Notes under the pieces: generated by a model
What the model was told of the DNA's origin: nothing
Seen by the model: the letters and a program-made list of their open reading frames with translations, nothing else
The model's database searches: none
Program-made: the position numbers and the translations under genes
Source: Ophiostoma sp. CBS 140.51
Lineage: Eukaryota; Ascomycota; Sordariomycetes; Ophiostomatales; Ophiostomataceae
Reading direction: 5' to 3'
DNA length: 64,000 bases
NCBI GenBank assembly: GCA_029298735.1
Contig: JANSLP010000023.1
Span: 171,540 to 235,539, forward strand
In this document: positions 11,397 through 22,951 of the stretch, piece after piece
Position numbering within the stretch: the stretch's first letter is position 1
How the letters are laid out: every line of letters starts with the position of its first letter

Positions 11397-12026
11397 ATGG
11401 CCTCCGCCCTATGCGAACGGCGTCTTTACGCCTCCCCGACGTATTCTTCGATTTCTCGCACCCAAGAGTTCTTCGCTTCCCGCGCAGCACAGCCATGGGC
11501 GTCAACAGCACGGCCGCGGATGGGCCTTCCCCAGCGCCTTTCAATGGCAGGTGAATGGCGAGATCTCTCGACGACAGCGTCCCTTCACGCACGACTGGTC
11601 CAGCGCCCTCAGCGGCCGTATCAGTTCACACAGATGATCCAGCTTTCGGATGGCAGCACATTTACCGTCCGCACAACAAACCCCCACCCTTTGCACCGCT
11701 GCAACAAAGACAGCCGCAACCACATTATCTGGCAGCCTTCAGACAAGTCACTACGCAATGTTGAGGTCGACGAGGCCGGACGACTGGCTGCCTTCAGAAG
11801 CCGATACGGCCGCGGCTGGGATGCCACCGCAGACGCGACCGCCAAGGAGGCAAGCGACACGCAGACAAAGGCAACAGGCCAGGCAGAAAACGCGGCCGCG
11901 GACAAGGCCAGTCCGCAGGACATGCTGGCCGATCTGCTAAGTGGCTACGCAGCAAAGGAGGAGCCTGCAAACGTCGGAGGACTGAGTGCAAAGGAACAGG
12001 CAAGAAAGGATAAAAAGAAGAAGTGA
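11397..12026 (+). CDS. MRPL36: Mitochondrial large-subunit ribosomal protein bL31m (yeast Mrpl36 type)
   Basis: A single-exon gene of 209 residues. The N-terminal 60-70 residues are Ser/Arg/Ala-rich with few acidic residues, as in a mitochondrial targeting sequence (LSTTASLHARLVQRP). The conserved core is RPYQFTQMIQLSDGSTFTV, then HPLHRCNKDSRNHIIWQPS and AGRLAAFRSRYGRGWD, which matches the fungal bL31m core of the mitoribosome. The C-terminus is a fungal extension rich in Ala, Lys and Asp that ends in KKKK. The ATG at 11397 opens the only sensible frame. Confidence 0.85.
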   Translation: MASALCERRLYASPTYSSISRTQEFFASRAAQPWASTARPRMGLPQRLSMAGEWRDLSTTASLHARLVQRPQRPYQFTQMIQLSDGSTFTVRTTNPHPLHRCNKDSRNHIIWQPSDKSLRNVEVDEAGRLAAFRSRYGRGWDATADATAKEASDTQTKATGQAENAAADKASPQDMLADLLSGYAAKEEPANVGGLSAKEQARKDKKKK

Positions 12027-12396
12027 GCGGGCATACAGCATTAACCCATCGAATACAGGGACCGGTGGATTAGCGAAACGGTGGAACGGTGGAAGGGATT
12101 TATAAATGGTAAACTCAAAATCATATGTATAACAGACCTACCGGCACAGGAGCCAATTACAACGAAGCCCGACGTCTTCTTCTCTATGTACATTAAGCAT
12201 AATACACAACAGAGCAAGTCCTCTCTTTCTGTACTTCCTTCTCCTTCTCGTATTTGACCACTACCCCTCGCTATTGCGGTCGTCGCTCTTCGCCGTGCAA
12301 AACCTACTTCCTACTTTCCCCAGTGTTGTTGCCGTGTGCCCTGCACGTAGCAGCACCGCATGCAGTCTCGTACCTAACCGCTATTAAGCTTGTTAC
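12027..12396. other. Convergent 3' intergenic region
   Basis: Short spacer between the bL31m and VPS5 stop codons. No gene seen. Confidence 0.6.
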
Positions 12397-14423
12397 CTAG
12401 TCTGAGTCCTCGTCGATCCGTGCCCTAGCCCGGTCCACTGCCGTGTCCCCAGCTGGTTTACTGCTCGCGTTATAGACAGGAGGCCGGTAAAAGAGGGCTT
12501 CGTCGTCCTCAGCATCAAGCTGCATGAGGAATGTCTCCCACTTCTCAATCAACTAAATACATAGCATGGTTAGTTGCACGTGCTTCTTCTGTTGCGCGGG
12601 GTACCAATCACAAAGTATAGGGGGGAGAGGGGTTGGGAGATAATGTAGAAGGAAAAAAAGGGGGGGTTGGTACGAACCTCTTTTTGTGCCTCCACGGAGC
12701 TTTCCAGGAAAGTCTCAACGCCACTCTTGAAGTCCTCCACCTTCTCCTTTTCGAACCGATCCAGCTCATTTCTCATTAAGCGGCCCATGTCTTCAAAGAG
12801 TAGCCGGGCTTGGTGAACCTTCTTCTCAGCGTCAGCTACCTCGGCGTTGATTTGGTTGAGGCGATCTTGTTGGCTCTTGCCCTGCCGCAGGAGTTTGTCC
12901 TGGGAGGCCTTTCGCTTCTGGAGCTCTGCATCCGCTGTATGCCAGCTGTAGAAGGCTTTCTGACGTTGTGAGAAGGCCTGTTTGATGCTGCCAATCAAAC
13001 GAATATACTCATCAATGGTGATACCGAAAGTGAGCACATCCTGCTGAGCTTGGCGATCGTAGACATCGCGGATAGTCTCCTGCAAGTCCGACAGGGCTTC
13101 AAGCGGACCTGACAGACCAGGCGACAGTTCGACAGTGGACAAGGCGTGCAGTGAAGAAGCAAACTCTCCCGCGGCTTCAGCCATTGCCTTGCGCTGGTTC
13201 ACCATAGTGTCCATGGCCTTCAACAGCGCTTTCAGCTGGTTTTCTAGTGCATCTAGGTAGATCTTGCGGTCATGGAACCACTTCAAAGCACCGTTAGCAA
13301 GGGTAGGCGACAAAGGAACGGGGTAACTGGGAGAAGGACGAGGCAGTGCTTACATCATCCTGCTCAACAAACTTGACACCTCCACCAACGTTGATGCCCA
13401 GGCTGCTCATGATGCCTTTGCTTTCGCCCAGGTTCGGCTCCTTCCGCTCCTTGTGCTTCACATCCACGTTGAAAGCCTCACTCTCAAGGAAAAGCTTAAG
13501 ATCGCCATCGTGCTGCAAAGTTGGGTGAGCGGCAGCCTTGTTGAGCATCTTTTCAAGAGCTGCCCTTCTTGACTCCACAAAATTGCTTTCAAAGCGGCCC
13601 ATAGCTTGCTTCTCTGGTGGAGGAGGAACAACAACACCAGGGCTATTGGCATGCAGCTGGTTGTACAGCCACAAGAAGTCACGATAGCGTCTGTTGACAA
13701 CGAATTCTCCTTGCTTGTAGGCTTTGGACGTAGTCTTGGATATTATAGTTAGCGATGCCTGCATATATCTCTGGACATGGCAACAAGGCCTTAAAAAGAG
13801 ATTACCTTTGTCTTGACGCTGTACTCGATGTGTGACCCCGTAGCACCGCCGACCTTGTGTGGGTCACCAACAGTGATTGAGAACGTCGGCTTTGCAGCCT
13901 GCTCGACGCTGATGCTCGGCCGGCTCGAGGTTCTAACGGGGCTTGGATGTGCTGCAGCGACGGGGGGCGGCGCCCTCGGCGATCTGCCAAAGCTGACATC
14001 GGTATCGTCCTCGTCGATGTAGTGCGGGTCCGGCGCGCCCCGTGCGGTGCCACCCGGTGTTGTCGGCATGGTCGCACGCATTGGCAAGGATAGCTCTTTC
14101 GAGGGTGGCACAGGCGGCGATTCCAGGCCTCCCGGACCAGCATTATCACCGCCAGCCTCTGTCGAAGCACTGCCGGCCGATCCCAGCGGGCCGAGCGGGT
14201 CATCTTCAACCACCTGTAGGCGCGTGGGCTGGGCAACAAGTCTGCGAGGCGTAATGCGCGAGGGCCGTCCTCCCGATGATGACATGGTCGACGAGGGGGT
14301 CAGGGAGGCCGGCTTGCTGGCCGCGGTCGATGAGGTCGTTGTTGCGTCGTCATCTTGCGCTTTCGCGGTGGTGGATGACGATTGAGGGGTGTCGGCCCAC
14401 GGGGCCTCTTCAAGGGGGTCCAT
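12397..14423 (-). CDS. VPS5: Retromer sorting nexin Vps5 (SNX1/2 type, PX-BAR)
   Basis: A 585-residue protein from four exons: 14423-13806, 13734-13354, 13280-12678 and 12552-12397. Residues 1 to about 170 are a disordered Ser/Thr/Pro region. The PX domain (about 175-300) begins FSITVGDPHKVG and holds VVNRRYRDFLWLYNQL, VVPPPPEKQ and ESRRAALEKML, the phosphoinositide-binding set. The BAR domain (about 335-560) begins WFHDRKIYLDALENQLK and is mostly long amphipathic helix. Vps5 pairs with Vps17 to form the membrane-bending half of retromer for endosome-to-Golgi recycling. The intron 1 acceptor (CTAAC then CCAAG, at 13735) was preferred to an upstream CAG at 13759 because it gives the conserved KTKTTSKAYKQ. 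The intron 3 donor, GTTCGT, is non-consensus. Confidence 0.93.
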
Positions 14424-15430
14424 GGCAAGCAATGGCGTCTTGGCCGGTTAGCATTGCAAGAAAAATGTGCAGGAAAGAGAATTGTAGCTGCCGAATGAAC
14501 CTACTGCTTGGTGCTCGTACTTATCGTTAACGATGCGTACAGTTCGAGATTGGGAATCAGGAATCGGGGCCAAGCAACAGCGTTGCGAGAAAGATGCCTT
14601 GGGGGGCCCGGTCGGCTTCTTCTGGCTGGGAAAAGCTACTACTGTGTAGGAGATGACTGTCTTACTCCGTGTGCATTACTATTTATACTGTATTGAATTT
14701 CTGCAACAGGCGAATAGACACACCTTGGTAGCAGCCAGCGGGGCAGTGTGTGAGCAGTTCCAGGAGCTCCAATAGCGCAGTCGACGCACAGTGTGCGCGG
14801 GCCCCAGATTGGCATCTGCCTGCTCTGGTCGGAGCACAGTTCCCCACACCCCGAGCTACTTGACGTGAGTGCCTATGAAAATAATACGAGAGTACGAAGT
14901 ACAACATACATCCCAGGTAATTACCACTGATCACAGGCAGAACACAGAACAAGATGTAATATACATTTAAAAAAGAAAAGGACAAAAAAAGAGGAAGAAA
15001 AAGAAGAGAAAATAAAGATGAATCAGCCCCCCAAGAGCGACCGCCTTTCAGCGCGAGCACTGCCATGGGCGTGGGGAGCTGTTGTCATTGTGAATGAGAT
15101 GTATATTTACAAATCTTTTTGTATTGCATTTTTCATACCTCTGAGCTCACCAGGGACAGCGCAAAGTATATGACGCGGCGAGGTTAATTGGACTCAAAAA
15201 GACACACAAAAAACCAGAGACTGTACTTTTCATGCGAATGGACTTTGAAAAGCCTACACAGGGCCCGCGAGAGTCCGCTGCGATCCTGTTGCATATCAAA
15301 TTCATACTGAACTAAAATTGCTTCCCTTTTGAATTCCAACCAAAATACGCCGTTCCCACGCGTGCCGGCCCAACCGAATATCATACATAATGAGCCTCGA
15401 CAAAACACGAAGAGTTTACACCCCGCAGGC
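14424..15430. other. Spacer between TAF5 (3') and VPS5 (5')
   Basis: Contains the VPS5 promoter, the TAF5 3' UTR, and TACTCCGT at 14663-14670. No gene seen. Confidence 0.55.
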
Positions 15431-17959
15431 TCACGGATCAAAGCACCCGCTCGCAACAACAAGATTCATCCTCGTAAACTCGGCTCGCAGAATCGGCGTC
15501 TTTTTCGTAGCAAATGCGCTGATCTGGTCCGGCGTTATTGTCACCTCCTTCCCCTTCTTCTTCCCCGCCCCAGTGTTGTTAGCACTAGCAGTGGCACCAG
15601 CAGTGCCTGCTGCAGTGGCTGGCGGCGACGGTTGACCACCAACTGTGATACTCCGGTCTTGAGAGCTGCCCCCGGTCGCAGACTCCCCGCCTGCCCCCGC
15701 AGCATCTGCTGGTTGGGCTGATGACGAGGCAAGGGCGGAGCCCGTTGCTGCACCGAGAAGAGCTGGTGTCTTGCTGGCATCCTTGGGGAGGTTGATATCC
15801 CAAAGGCGAAGAGTACCGTCTAGACCGCCAGAGACGAGGACTGTTGACTCAGCACTGAAGCTCAGGGACGATATGCCGCCCTTTGCATGGCCCCGGCACC
15901 GCTTGATGCGGGTCCCCTTTGTGATATCCCAAATTATAATGTTCCCGCCAGTGTCTGCACTCGCCAAGATCCTCCCGTTCGGTGCACACTCCAGTGCGGT
16001 GATGTAGTCCGTATGGCCGGTAAAGACACGGACACAGTCGCCCTTGATGACGGACCACATGCGGATCGTCTTGTCTGTTTCGTCCGATGCCGAAAAGACA
16101 TACGTCCCGTTGGTGTGCCAGGCAATGGCTGATATACTCGTGTTGTGGCCAACAAGTAGCCGTTGTGCCGAAGCGTGATCTTGTGTAAAAATACGCACCG
16201 TCTTATCCCAACCAGCCGTCATAAAGTAGTGGCCATGAGGGCTCCAAAGCACACGGAACACAGGGCCTGAATGAGACTTGTAAACGCACAAGCATGACCA
16301 AACGTCTAGACTCCATAAACGGACAGTGCCGTCGGACGAGGACGACAACAGAAGCTTCGAGTCAGTCTCAACCGGCGGTTGCTTCTCATCAAACGGATTG
16401 TACTTGAGCCCAGACACGGCATCAGAGAAGGAGAGTCCATACACGGGGCCCGAGTGCCCAATGAGCTTCCTGTTGTTCGTTTTGTCTGAGTCACCAAGCA
16501 TTCTGCTTTTCAACGCCTTGCCGTCAATACTCCAGACACGGATGTACGAGTCCATCGAGCCATAGGCAACAAGCTGGTGGTCCTTTGAAAGGGCCATCGA
16601 AGAGACACTGTTACCGAGCGAGTTAATACAAGCGAAACTAGCACAAATCACAAAGAATAAAAATATAGAGGAGCACAGGTACTTACCTTCCGCATGTGTT
16701 GTGGAATGTGAACATGCACACTGACACTGGGACGCCGACACCTCCGGTTCGATCCTCGATCTGGAAACGGTCGCGGCTCTCACGTATCTTCTGCATCTCC
16801 ATGACAACATCTCTAGCACGAGACGGCGGGAGAGGGAGATCGGTACGTGAAGGTCCATCAGCACCTTCCTCTTGCTTGATCTTTGCATCGAACTCGGATA
16901 CAAGAGACGGGACACCTGACGCTGGCGGTTGTCGTTGATCTTGCTCCTCAAGCTCAGCACGCACATCGTCGCGCAGTTCGAGCTCCATAGGAAGTGGACC
17001 AAGCTTCAGCGCTGCGTGCGTATCCAAGATGTCGCGGTTGCTGACGCCTGTGAACACGCCGGGGATGCCCTCCTGGACGTCCGCTTCGTCCAAATCGGCA
17101 TTTTGGGCACGGCGGGCGATCGCCTCAAAGCTGTACGGCTCAATTGGCCCGCGGGCTGTGGAGTCGACCTGGCAGTACGTCTGCAGCAACAGCGTGATCA
17201 CACTGCCGCCTGCATCCTCTTGGCGCTCGAGAAACCCAAAAAGCTGGGCGCTGACATGCTGGTTAAGCGGGATGCGATATTTGCTGCCGCGGTAGATCTT
17301 TGTCGTGGGGTTTTCGGTTACATGGATGGGGAGTTGGACGGTTTCGAAGGCGCGCAAGTCGTCGGCGTGGGTATTTTCAAAGTCGGACCAGAGATCCTTT
17401 AAGAAGAGCTTGGACTCCTGTATAAAGTTCTGTTCGACCATGTCCAGAAACGAGTAGACGAAAATGGGCCACAGAAGCTTTCTCAGCTCAAACTAAACGG
17501 GGAACAATCAGTATGTCACGTCGTGCCATGTGAGAAGAAGAAGAAACATGCAAATTACATGAATGGCAGAGCCTTACCTTGTACAAATCGAGTCCGTTCT
17601 CGATCCAGTCCTTCAAGAGCTGGAAGGCTTTGGGGTAGCGCTCAGGGCCCATCTCGTCAATCTTTCTCCGAATCGGCCGGCCATCGGAATTGACATTCGA
17701 GGACTCCTTTCTGAATGTTGCCTCGGTTTTTGTAAAACCCTTCTTCAACAGATAGTCCGTAACCTGCGAGAGCGAAAACAGTCAGCGGGCATTCAGAGGC
17801 AATGCAATGCGCCCAGCAAGCAGAGCCAGGCCGATTGTTTGGTGGAATTACAATCTTGTTCAAATCTGATGGCGAGTTTGTCGATGCCTGGGATGGCCCG
17901 GCGCCACCACCGGAGGAGCCAGCCCCATGCTGGCCACCATGTCCATTCGACGCCGACAT
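15431..17959 (-). CDS. TAF5: TFIID/SAGA subunit TAF5 (WD40 repeats)
   Basis: A 758-residue scaffold of TFIID, and in many fungi also of SAGA, from four exons: 17959-17852, 17763-17578, 17492-16687 and 16607-15431. A Gly/Ser-rich start is followed by a LisH motif (VTDYLLKKGFTKTEATF), then the NTD2 helical domain (PKAFQLLKDWIENGLDLYK, KLLWPIFVYSFLDMV, RGSKYRIPLNQHV). The WD40 propeller occupies roughly residues 370-720, with GHSGPVYGLSF, SHSGPVFRVLWSP, GHNTSISAIAWH, GHTDYITALECAP and GHAKGGISSLSF as repeat starts. The exon 3/4 junction falls in FHNTCGSVSSMAL, just before the first propeller strand. MED11 is transcribed divergently 618 bp away. Confidence 0.95.
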
Positions 17960-18577
17960 TGCTCAGCCTAGGTACGCCGTGCCCTAGGTACTGTGCACAG
18001 GATTGAGCTCGTTTTCTAGAGCTTCTACAGCATCGATTACGCCGAGCTTTGGCGGTGGTTGATCGGGTCAGTCGTGAAGGCAGCGCGTGGCAGGAGGAGG
18101 TAGACGCAGTTGCGCAAGGCTTCAGTCGACAAATAACAAGATTCGCTGGTTGGGTGACGCGTCAAGGGCGAGATCGATGCTGGGATCGCTTTTTTTTTCG
18201 CCTTCGTTAATTTGAGTGCGCGAACATCAGAATAGCGTATGCGACGACGTTGGTGAGGTTCACGATGACAACTGACAATTGTTGGTTCTCAGGTGTGGAT
18301 GATAATACACATGAGGTTGGTCTGAGCCAGGTGCTAATCAGAGAGGAATTTCCAATTGAGAGGTAGATTTATGGATATATGAATAATAAAGCCAATATCG
18401 TTTTATCGGGGATCGCTCTCTGCCAGCTACCAGTGTATGATTGTGGGGTAATACACAACCTCCCGTCGCACTACGATAAACGTTCCCCCAATTCCAAAAG
18501 TTGCTCCACGACGTGAAAACGCCTTAGCGATTCAACCAAAGCTTTTATATCCATACCCTTTAAGCCCGCGTCTGCAA
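17960..18577. promoter_or_regulatory. Divergent promoter region shared by TAF5 and MED11
   Basis: A 618-bp spacer between the two start codons. No individual motif can be asserted, but both flanking genes encode core RNA polymerase II machinery, so a bidirectional promoter is the simplest reading. Confidence 0.5.
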
Positions 18578-19260
18578 ATGGATGACTCGACGGGCATCAA
18601 CACGGGCAGTCAGCTGGCCGTTATCGACGTGCATGAGCCGTTCACACTCCCCGAGCGTTTCCAGCAGTTGGCTGAGATTGACAATGTGCGTGGCACTTCT
18701 CCATGCTTCTCTCCCTTACTCTCCCTCTCCTCTTTCCTAGCTCCCGAACGAGCCTCTCCCCAGGTTCTTGTTGTTGTCTTCGATGTTCTTTAAGGGAGCC
18801 TTACTAATATCAGTGTACATTGTTCCCTTCATAGGACATCATCAAGCTCTTGACTCTCGCGAACGACATAATCCAGCCTCTATCCACCCCCGATGGCGCT
18901 TCCGGCCCAGGCGCAGCGAGTACGGCGGACGCACACACCGAAACGCAGGTCGCGGCTTTCAAAGAGGCCATGGACAGCTTTCTGACGACGCTGCATTCGG
19001 TTGACGTTCGTCTCAAGCGGCAGATTTGGGGCCTTGAAGAAGCTGGGTTGATTTCTCTGAAAGAGTCCAAGCCATTTGAGGTCTCTTTGGAACCGAACGG
19101 CGTCGGCGACATCGGCAGTCTGGATGTTGGTTGGCTAAACAGCAGGAGCAACAAGGTTGACCGCGACATGGAGACCGAGCTGTGGTCCACAATGAGGGCA
19201 ACAGTCGAGCGTCTGGGCCAAAATGACTCCGACCAGCGAGAGACAGGTATTAAGAAGTGA
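18578..19260 (+). CDS. MED11: Mediator head-module subunit MED11
   Basis: A 177-residue protein from two exons (18578-18685 and 18835-19260). The intron has donor GTGCGT, branch TTACTAATA and acceptor CATAG. The N-terminal core, EPFTLPERFQQLAEID joined to NDIIKLLTLANDIIQPLS, is the conserved MED11 helix that pairs with MED22 in the Mediator head. It is followed by a longer helix (AFKEAMDSFLTTLHSVDVRLKRQ) and an acidic to neutral tail. The length is usual for filamentous fungi (longer than in yeast). It acts in the nucleus as part of the RNA polymerase II co-activator. Confidence 0.88.
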
Positions 19261-20958
19261 CCAGTTCACACATACATCAAGCCTCGGTATAGAGAGACAA
19301 GTATGAGCGCGTACCGGGAGCGGTGTTTCGACAATACTTCGGCGACCACCGGGCGTGGCAGGTATTTGGTTGACGTAAACCGAAACATGAGAGCATTGGC
19401 ACATGGCACATCGGGTCTACGGAGACCTACTACGGGAGCTGTCGGGGAAAGGTATACAGCGCCACTAGAGTCCTAGCTATCCGGCGGCGGTGCATCTCGA
19501 CTTGTGTCTAGCAATCTCGGGAGTTGTTTGCACCCTGAGCCTGCACTTCGAGCGGCATCGCATTGTGTGTCGGGGCTTGCGGAGGCGCCGCTGTGTAGCA
19601 AGAACCGGTGCACAAACTCGATCTTTGCACAAGCAACAATAGATGTCGACAACGCACGGTTTCCTCGTCGTTTGCGTTGGCCAGAGTTGAAACTGGGGAA
19701 GTAACCAGGCTGAAAACTGGCGCTTTACGTCGCACAGCAGAGCGCGCCAGTAGACTGCTTCTTATAGGCGGCCTCAGCGCCAGAATTAGACAAGTTTGTC
19801 TGGGTTGGGCTCCGATTCGCCTTGTTCCTGCCAATCCTGCTGGACACATGCACTCTGCCGAGATTGGTATCTTGGGACGATAAGCCTCCGGGTGTACGCT
19901 GTATATATTAGTGGCATGCGAGATAAGGCTCTCAACATAAACCAACGAGTTTTCCCATTTTCAATATCCAAATTTCGATAAATTCCATGAACCAAGAATA
20001 CCTCTAGTGAAAGCCATTTTAAAGTTCGTGGTTTGGCCAACTGTGGCCACAGTTGGCTTCAAAGATTGTCAATTGATTTTTGCTTTTCTTCTTGCTGCCC
20101 TTCGTTCTTTCCTGTTTGCTACCACCCAACGGCGGCAGCGTCGCCGCCACGTGGGACAGGACGGCCTGCCCATTCCCTAACGTCATAATAATGACCTCAC
20201 ACCCCAACCATGCCCAGCCACGATATCTCACACGCAAAGGTGCCGGTCCAGAGGCAATGCTCTGCACATCGTAATATGTCGCTGTGTTGCACAGGGCACG
20301 GAGGGCGGTAAGGCAGGCAGGGTTCCCACCATTCTTCACCGGGCATAGGGAGACTACGATGTACTGAGTATTATCTTGAGGACCGTACTCCGTATCTTAC
20401 CTTATCTTTTCCGATCTTTCCCCTCACCCCTTACACCCTTACACTACCTACTGCTATCTAGAGATAATCAAGGCACAGGTAAAAGCTGAAATCCTATCCA
20501 ACCCAAAGGTATTCCGTACGGAGTGCACCATTTGCCCGAGACCATCTTCTGTGTTCCCTTGAGCTGTGTTCCTTACCCTGTCACAGGACTATTTCTTCTG
20601 ACGTAAAAGTCCGGCTGCCTTCTCACGATTGCCCGCCCCTGCTCACATTCCCATTCTTATTGTTTTCTATTTTTCTTCTTGCTCTTCTTTTTTTCTTTTT
20701 CTTTTTCTTTTTCTTTTTCTTTTTCTTTTTCTTTTTCTTTTTCTTTTCTTTTCTTTTCTTTTCTTTTTCTTGTTCTCGGGTTGCTCCCAATACGTTTGCA
20801 ATTCGCTTGGCCTCTCATCACACACAACCCGTATCTTATTTGTTATCGTTGCGCCGCTCTATTCTTCCATCCTCCCCAGCTTCGCACTCTCGACGTGATT
20901 TTTTTCTTTTTCTTCTTACCTTTTTTTTCAATCTCATTATCTTCTTTGCTTGCTTGGT
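19261..20958. other. Intergenic region upstream of the alpha/beta hydrolase gene
   Basis: About 1.7 kb without a convincing gene. It holds an inverted pair of the TACTCCGTA word (20386-20394 and 20517-20524) and ends in a long pyrimidine tract. Confidence 0.55.
20682..20771 (+). repeat. Pyrimidine-only tract with CTTTTT hexamer and CTTTT pentamer repeats
   Basis: Ninety bases without a purine. Eight CTTTTT units start at 20695 and run to 20742; they pass into CTTTT units from 20743. It lies about 190 bp upstream of the alpha/beta hydrolase ATG and is probably in its promoter or leader. CT-rich blocks next to start sites are common in filamentous fungi. Confidence 0.9.
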
Positions 20959-22439
20959 ATGGGCGCATTGGGCTCGCCGGGTGGTGCAGGCCCCATTACT
21001 ACGTTCGCGGCGACAGCCATCGCCGCAACAGCTGTGCTTGCTTTGCTCCGATGGGCCCTCTACCCACATCGCACGAGGACCATCTCTAGCCCGCTGCGAT
21101 CGGTCTTGCCCCAGCTATCGAGCGATCAAATATCTCAGCTGGACTACCCGCCTGATATCTTCCCCGGGGCCCGAGACGTTGCAACACCGGTAAGTCGTAT
21201 ATCAGCCCCGTCCCTACTGGTGTATTTCTTGAGCTCTCCGCCTAACTTACTTGGAAGTATGGCTCCATTCGTGTTTACGAGTTTGGCCCCATCACTGGCC
21301 GCAAGGTCTTGATGGTACATGGTATCTCGACCTCCTGCCAGACCCTCGGACGCGTTGCCCGCCAGCTTGTCGACTGTGCTAGCTGCCGTGTGATGCTCTT
21401 TGACTTGTTTGGCCGTGGATATTCAGATGGCGTCGGTGATTTGCCTCACGATGCACGTCTGTACTGCTCTCAAATGCTGTGCGCCCTCGCTTCTTCACCT
21501 CTGCCATGGACCGGTGATAATGCCTTTGATTTGCTCGGCTACTCTATGGGAGGCGGGGTGGCTGTCCATTTTGCGACTGCTTTCCATAGCATGATCCGGT
21601 CCCTGATTTTGCTGGCTCCAGCAGGCCTTATTCGACCGCAGCGGTTTGGCGTGGCCGCCCGTCTCATCTTCACGTCTGGCATAATTCCCGAGCGTCTTTT
21701 GGCGCCTGTCACGCGTCGCCGTCTACGTCGACCACTCGCAAGCGGACAAAAAGCAAAACAGCAACGGCTCTTGGCAGAAAAGGGATCCTCGGCTGTTACG
21801 GCTACCAATAAAAGCGCCGTGAAGCCGCTCGAGATGGCTGTGGCTGAGGCTACGGACGCTCGCAGTGCTGCCACGGAATCTCATCCGCCCGAGCCTCAGG
21901 GTGTCATCTGGAGCCTGCAGGTGGGACGTTATGTTCGGTGGATGCTGTCCCACCACGACGGCTTCGTCCCTGCGTTTATGAGTTGTATTAAAGATGCGCC
22001 TCTGGTAGGCCAAGAGGCCTCGTGGACCGAACTAGCACGGCTCGTACGGGGTAATGATGTAACGAACGGAGGGCGCAAGCTTCCCCTCTGCGTTGTCCTG
22101 GGCCGCCATGACGATGTTGTGGATGCGTGTGACTATGAAAAAGACGCATTGCCGCTGTTTGGCGGACCCGGATCTGATAATGCCAACGTAACTTGGACGA
22201 TGGTTCCGGGTGGACACGACTTCCCCATGACATATTCGAGACATGTGCTTCGAGCCGTTTTTGGTTTCTGGGGCGAACAAGAGACCGCCATGACGAAACT
22301 TCAGGCAGAGGACGGTAGGGAATATGCAATATGGGAAAACACTATAAAGGCGGGGCATACCACAAAGGCTGGAAAGAAAGAGAACGAGAGACAAGACAAT
22401 GGTGCTTGTAAACCGGTCAGTATGGAGAGCATTATCTAG
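20959..22439 (+). CDS. Alpha/beta hydrolase-fold protein with N-terminal membrane anchor
   Basis: A 470-residue protein from two exons (20959-21189 and 21258-22439; intron GTAAGT...CTAAC...GGAAG). A hydrophobic segment at about residues 12-33 (TTFAATAIAATAVLALL) should act as signal anchor. The hydrolase core has the oxyanion-side MVHGIS, the strand MLFDLFGRGYSDG, the nucleophile elbow GYSMGG (Ser), the acid loop LGRHDDVVDA (Asp) and the catalytic-His segment PGGHDFP. The motif set therefore looks catalytically complete. A charged lid-like insert (about 260-320, with QKAKQQRLLAEKG) separates the core halves. The substrate is unknown. The ATG at 20959 is the first in frame. Confidence 0.82.
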
Positions 22440-22951
22440 AAGCACATACTAGTCCTGTTTGTGCCGAAGATGATGAGAAATCAGGACAGGGAGAGACACG
22501 CATACGTACACGCACACGCACACGCACATTTAAACTTAGTAGAGTATCGAGGCTGGTTACCTGTACGTTTTTTTATGCTACACGCAAGTCGGGGATTTGC
22601 ATCCCGGGTTGCATCGCTTTTGTAGACTCTTAAAACAATGAGTAGAAAGATGGTCTAGCCGCAATATTCCAAGAGAGAGGGGCAATATACCAAACAACTA
22701 TATACAAAGAACTTCAAAAACATAACGAAACATGCAAAATTTGCCGAAAAAAAAAATGCAGCGCATCATGACATACATGGGAAGGGAGTTGGGGTGGGGG
22801 ATATATGGTAAACCAGACAAGGATGTGCTTTCAGAAGAGAATTCCTCCCATCACAGGGAAATATAGTAGAGAAGAGGACCAATAAAAACAAGTACAACGA
22901 AAGGAGTGGAAAATAAAATATACCACCAGTTAAGAGACCAGACGACAGCGT
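22440..22951. other. Convergent 3' intergenic region
   Basis: Spacer between the alpha/beta hydrolase and ABC transporter stops. It includes a short ACACGC microsatellite (22508-22528). No gene seen. Confidence 0.6.
22508..22528 (+). repeat. ACACGC microsatellite
   Basis: About 3.5 tandem copies of ACACGC, just downstream of the alpha/beta hydrolase stop codon. Confidence 0.7.
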
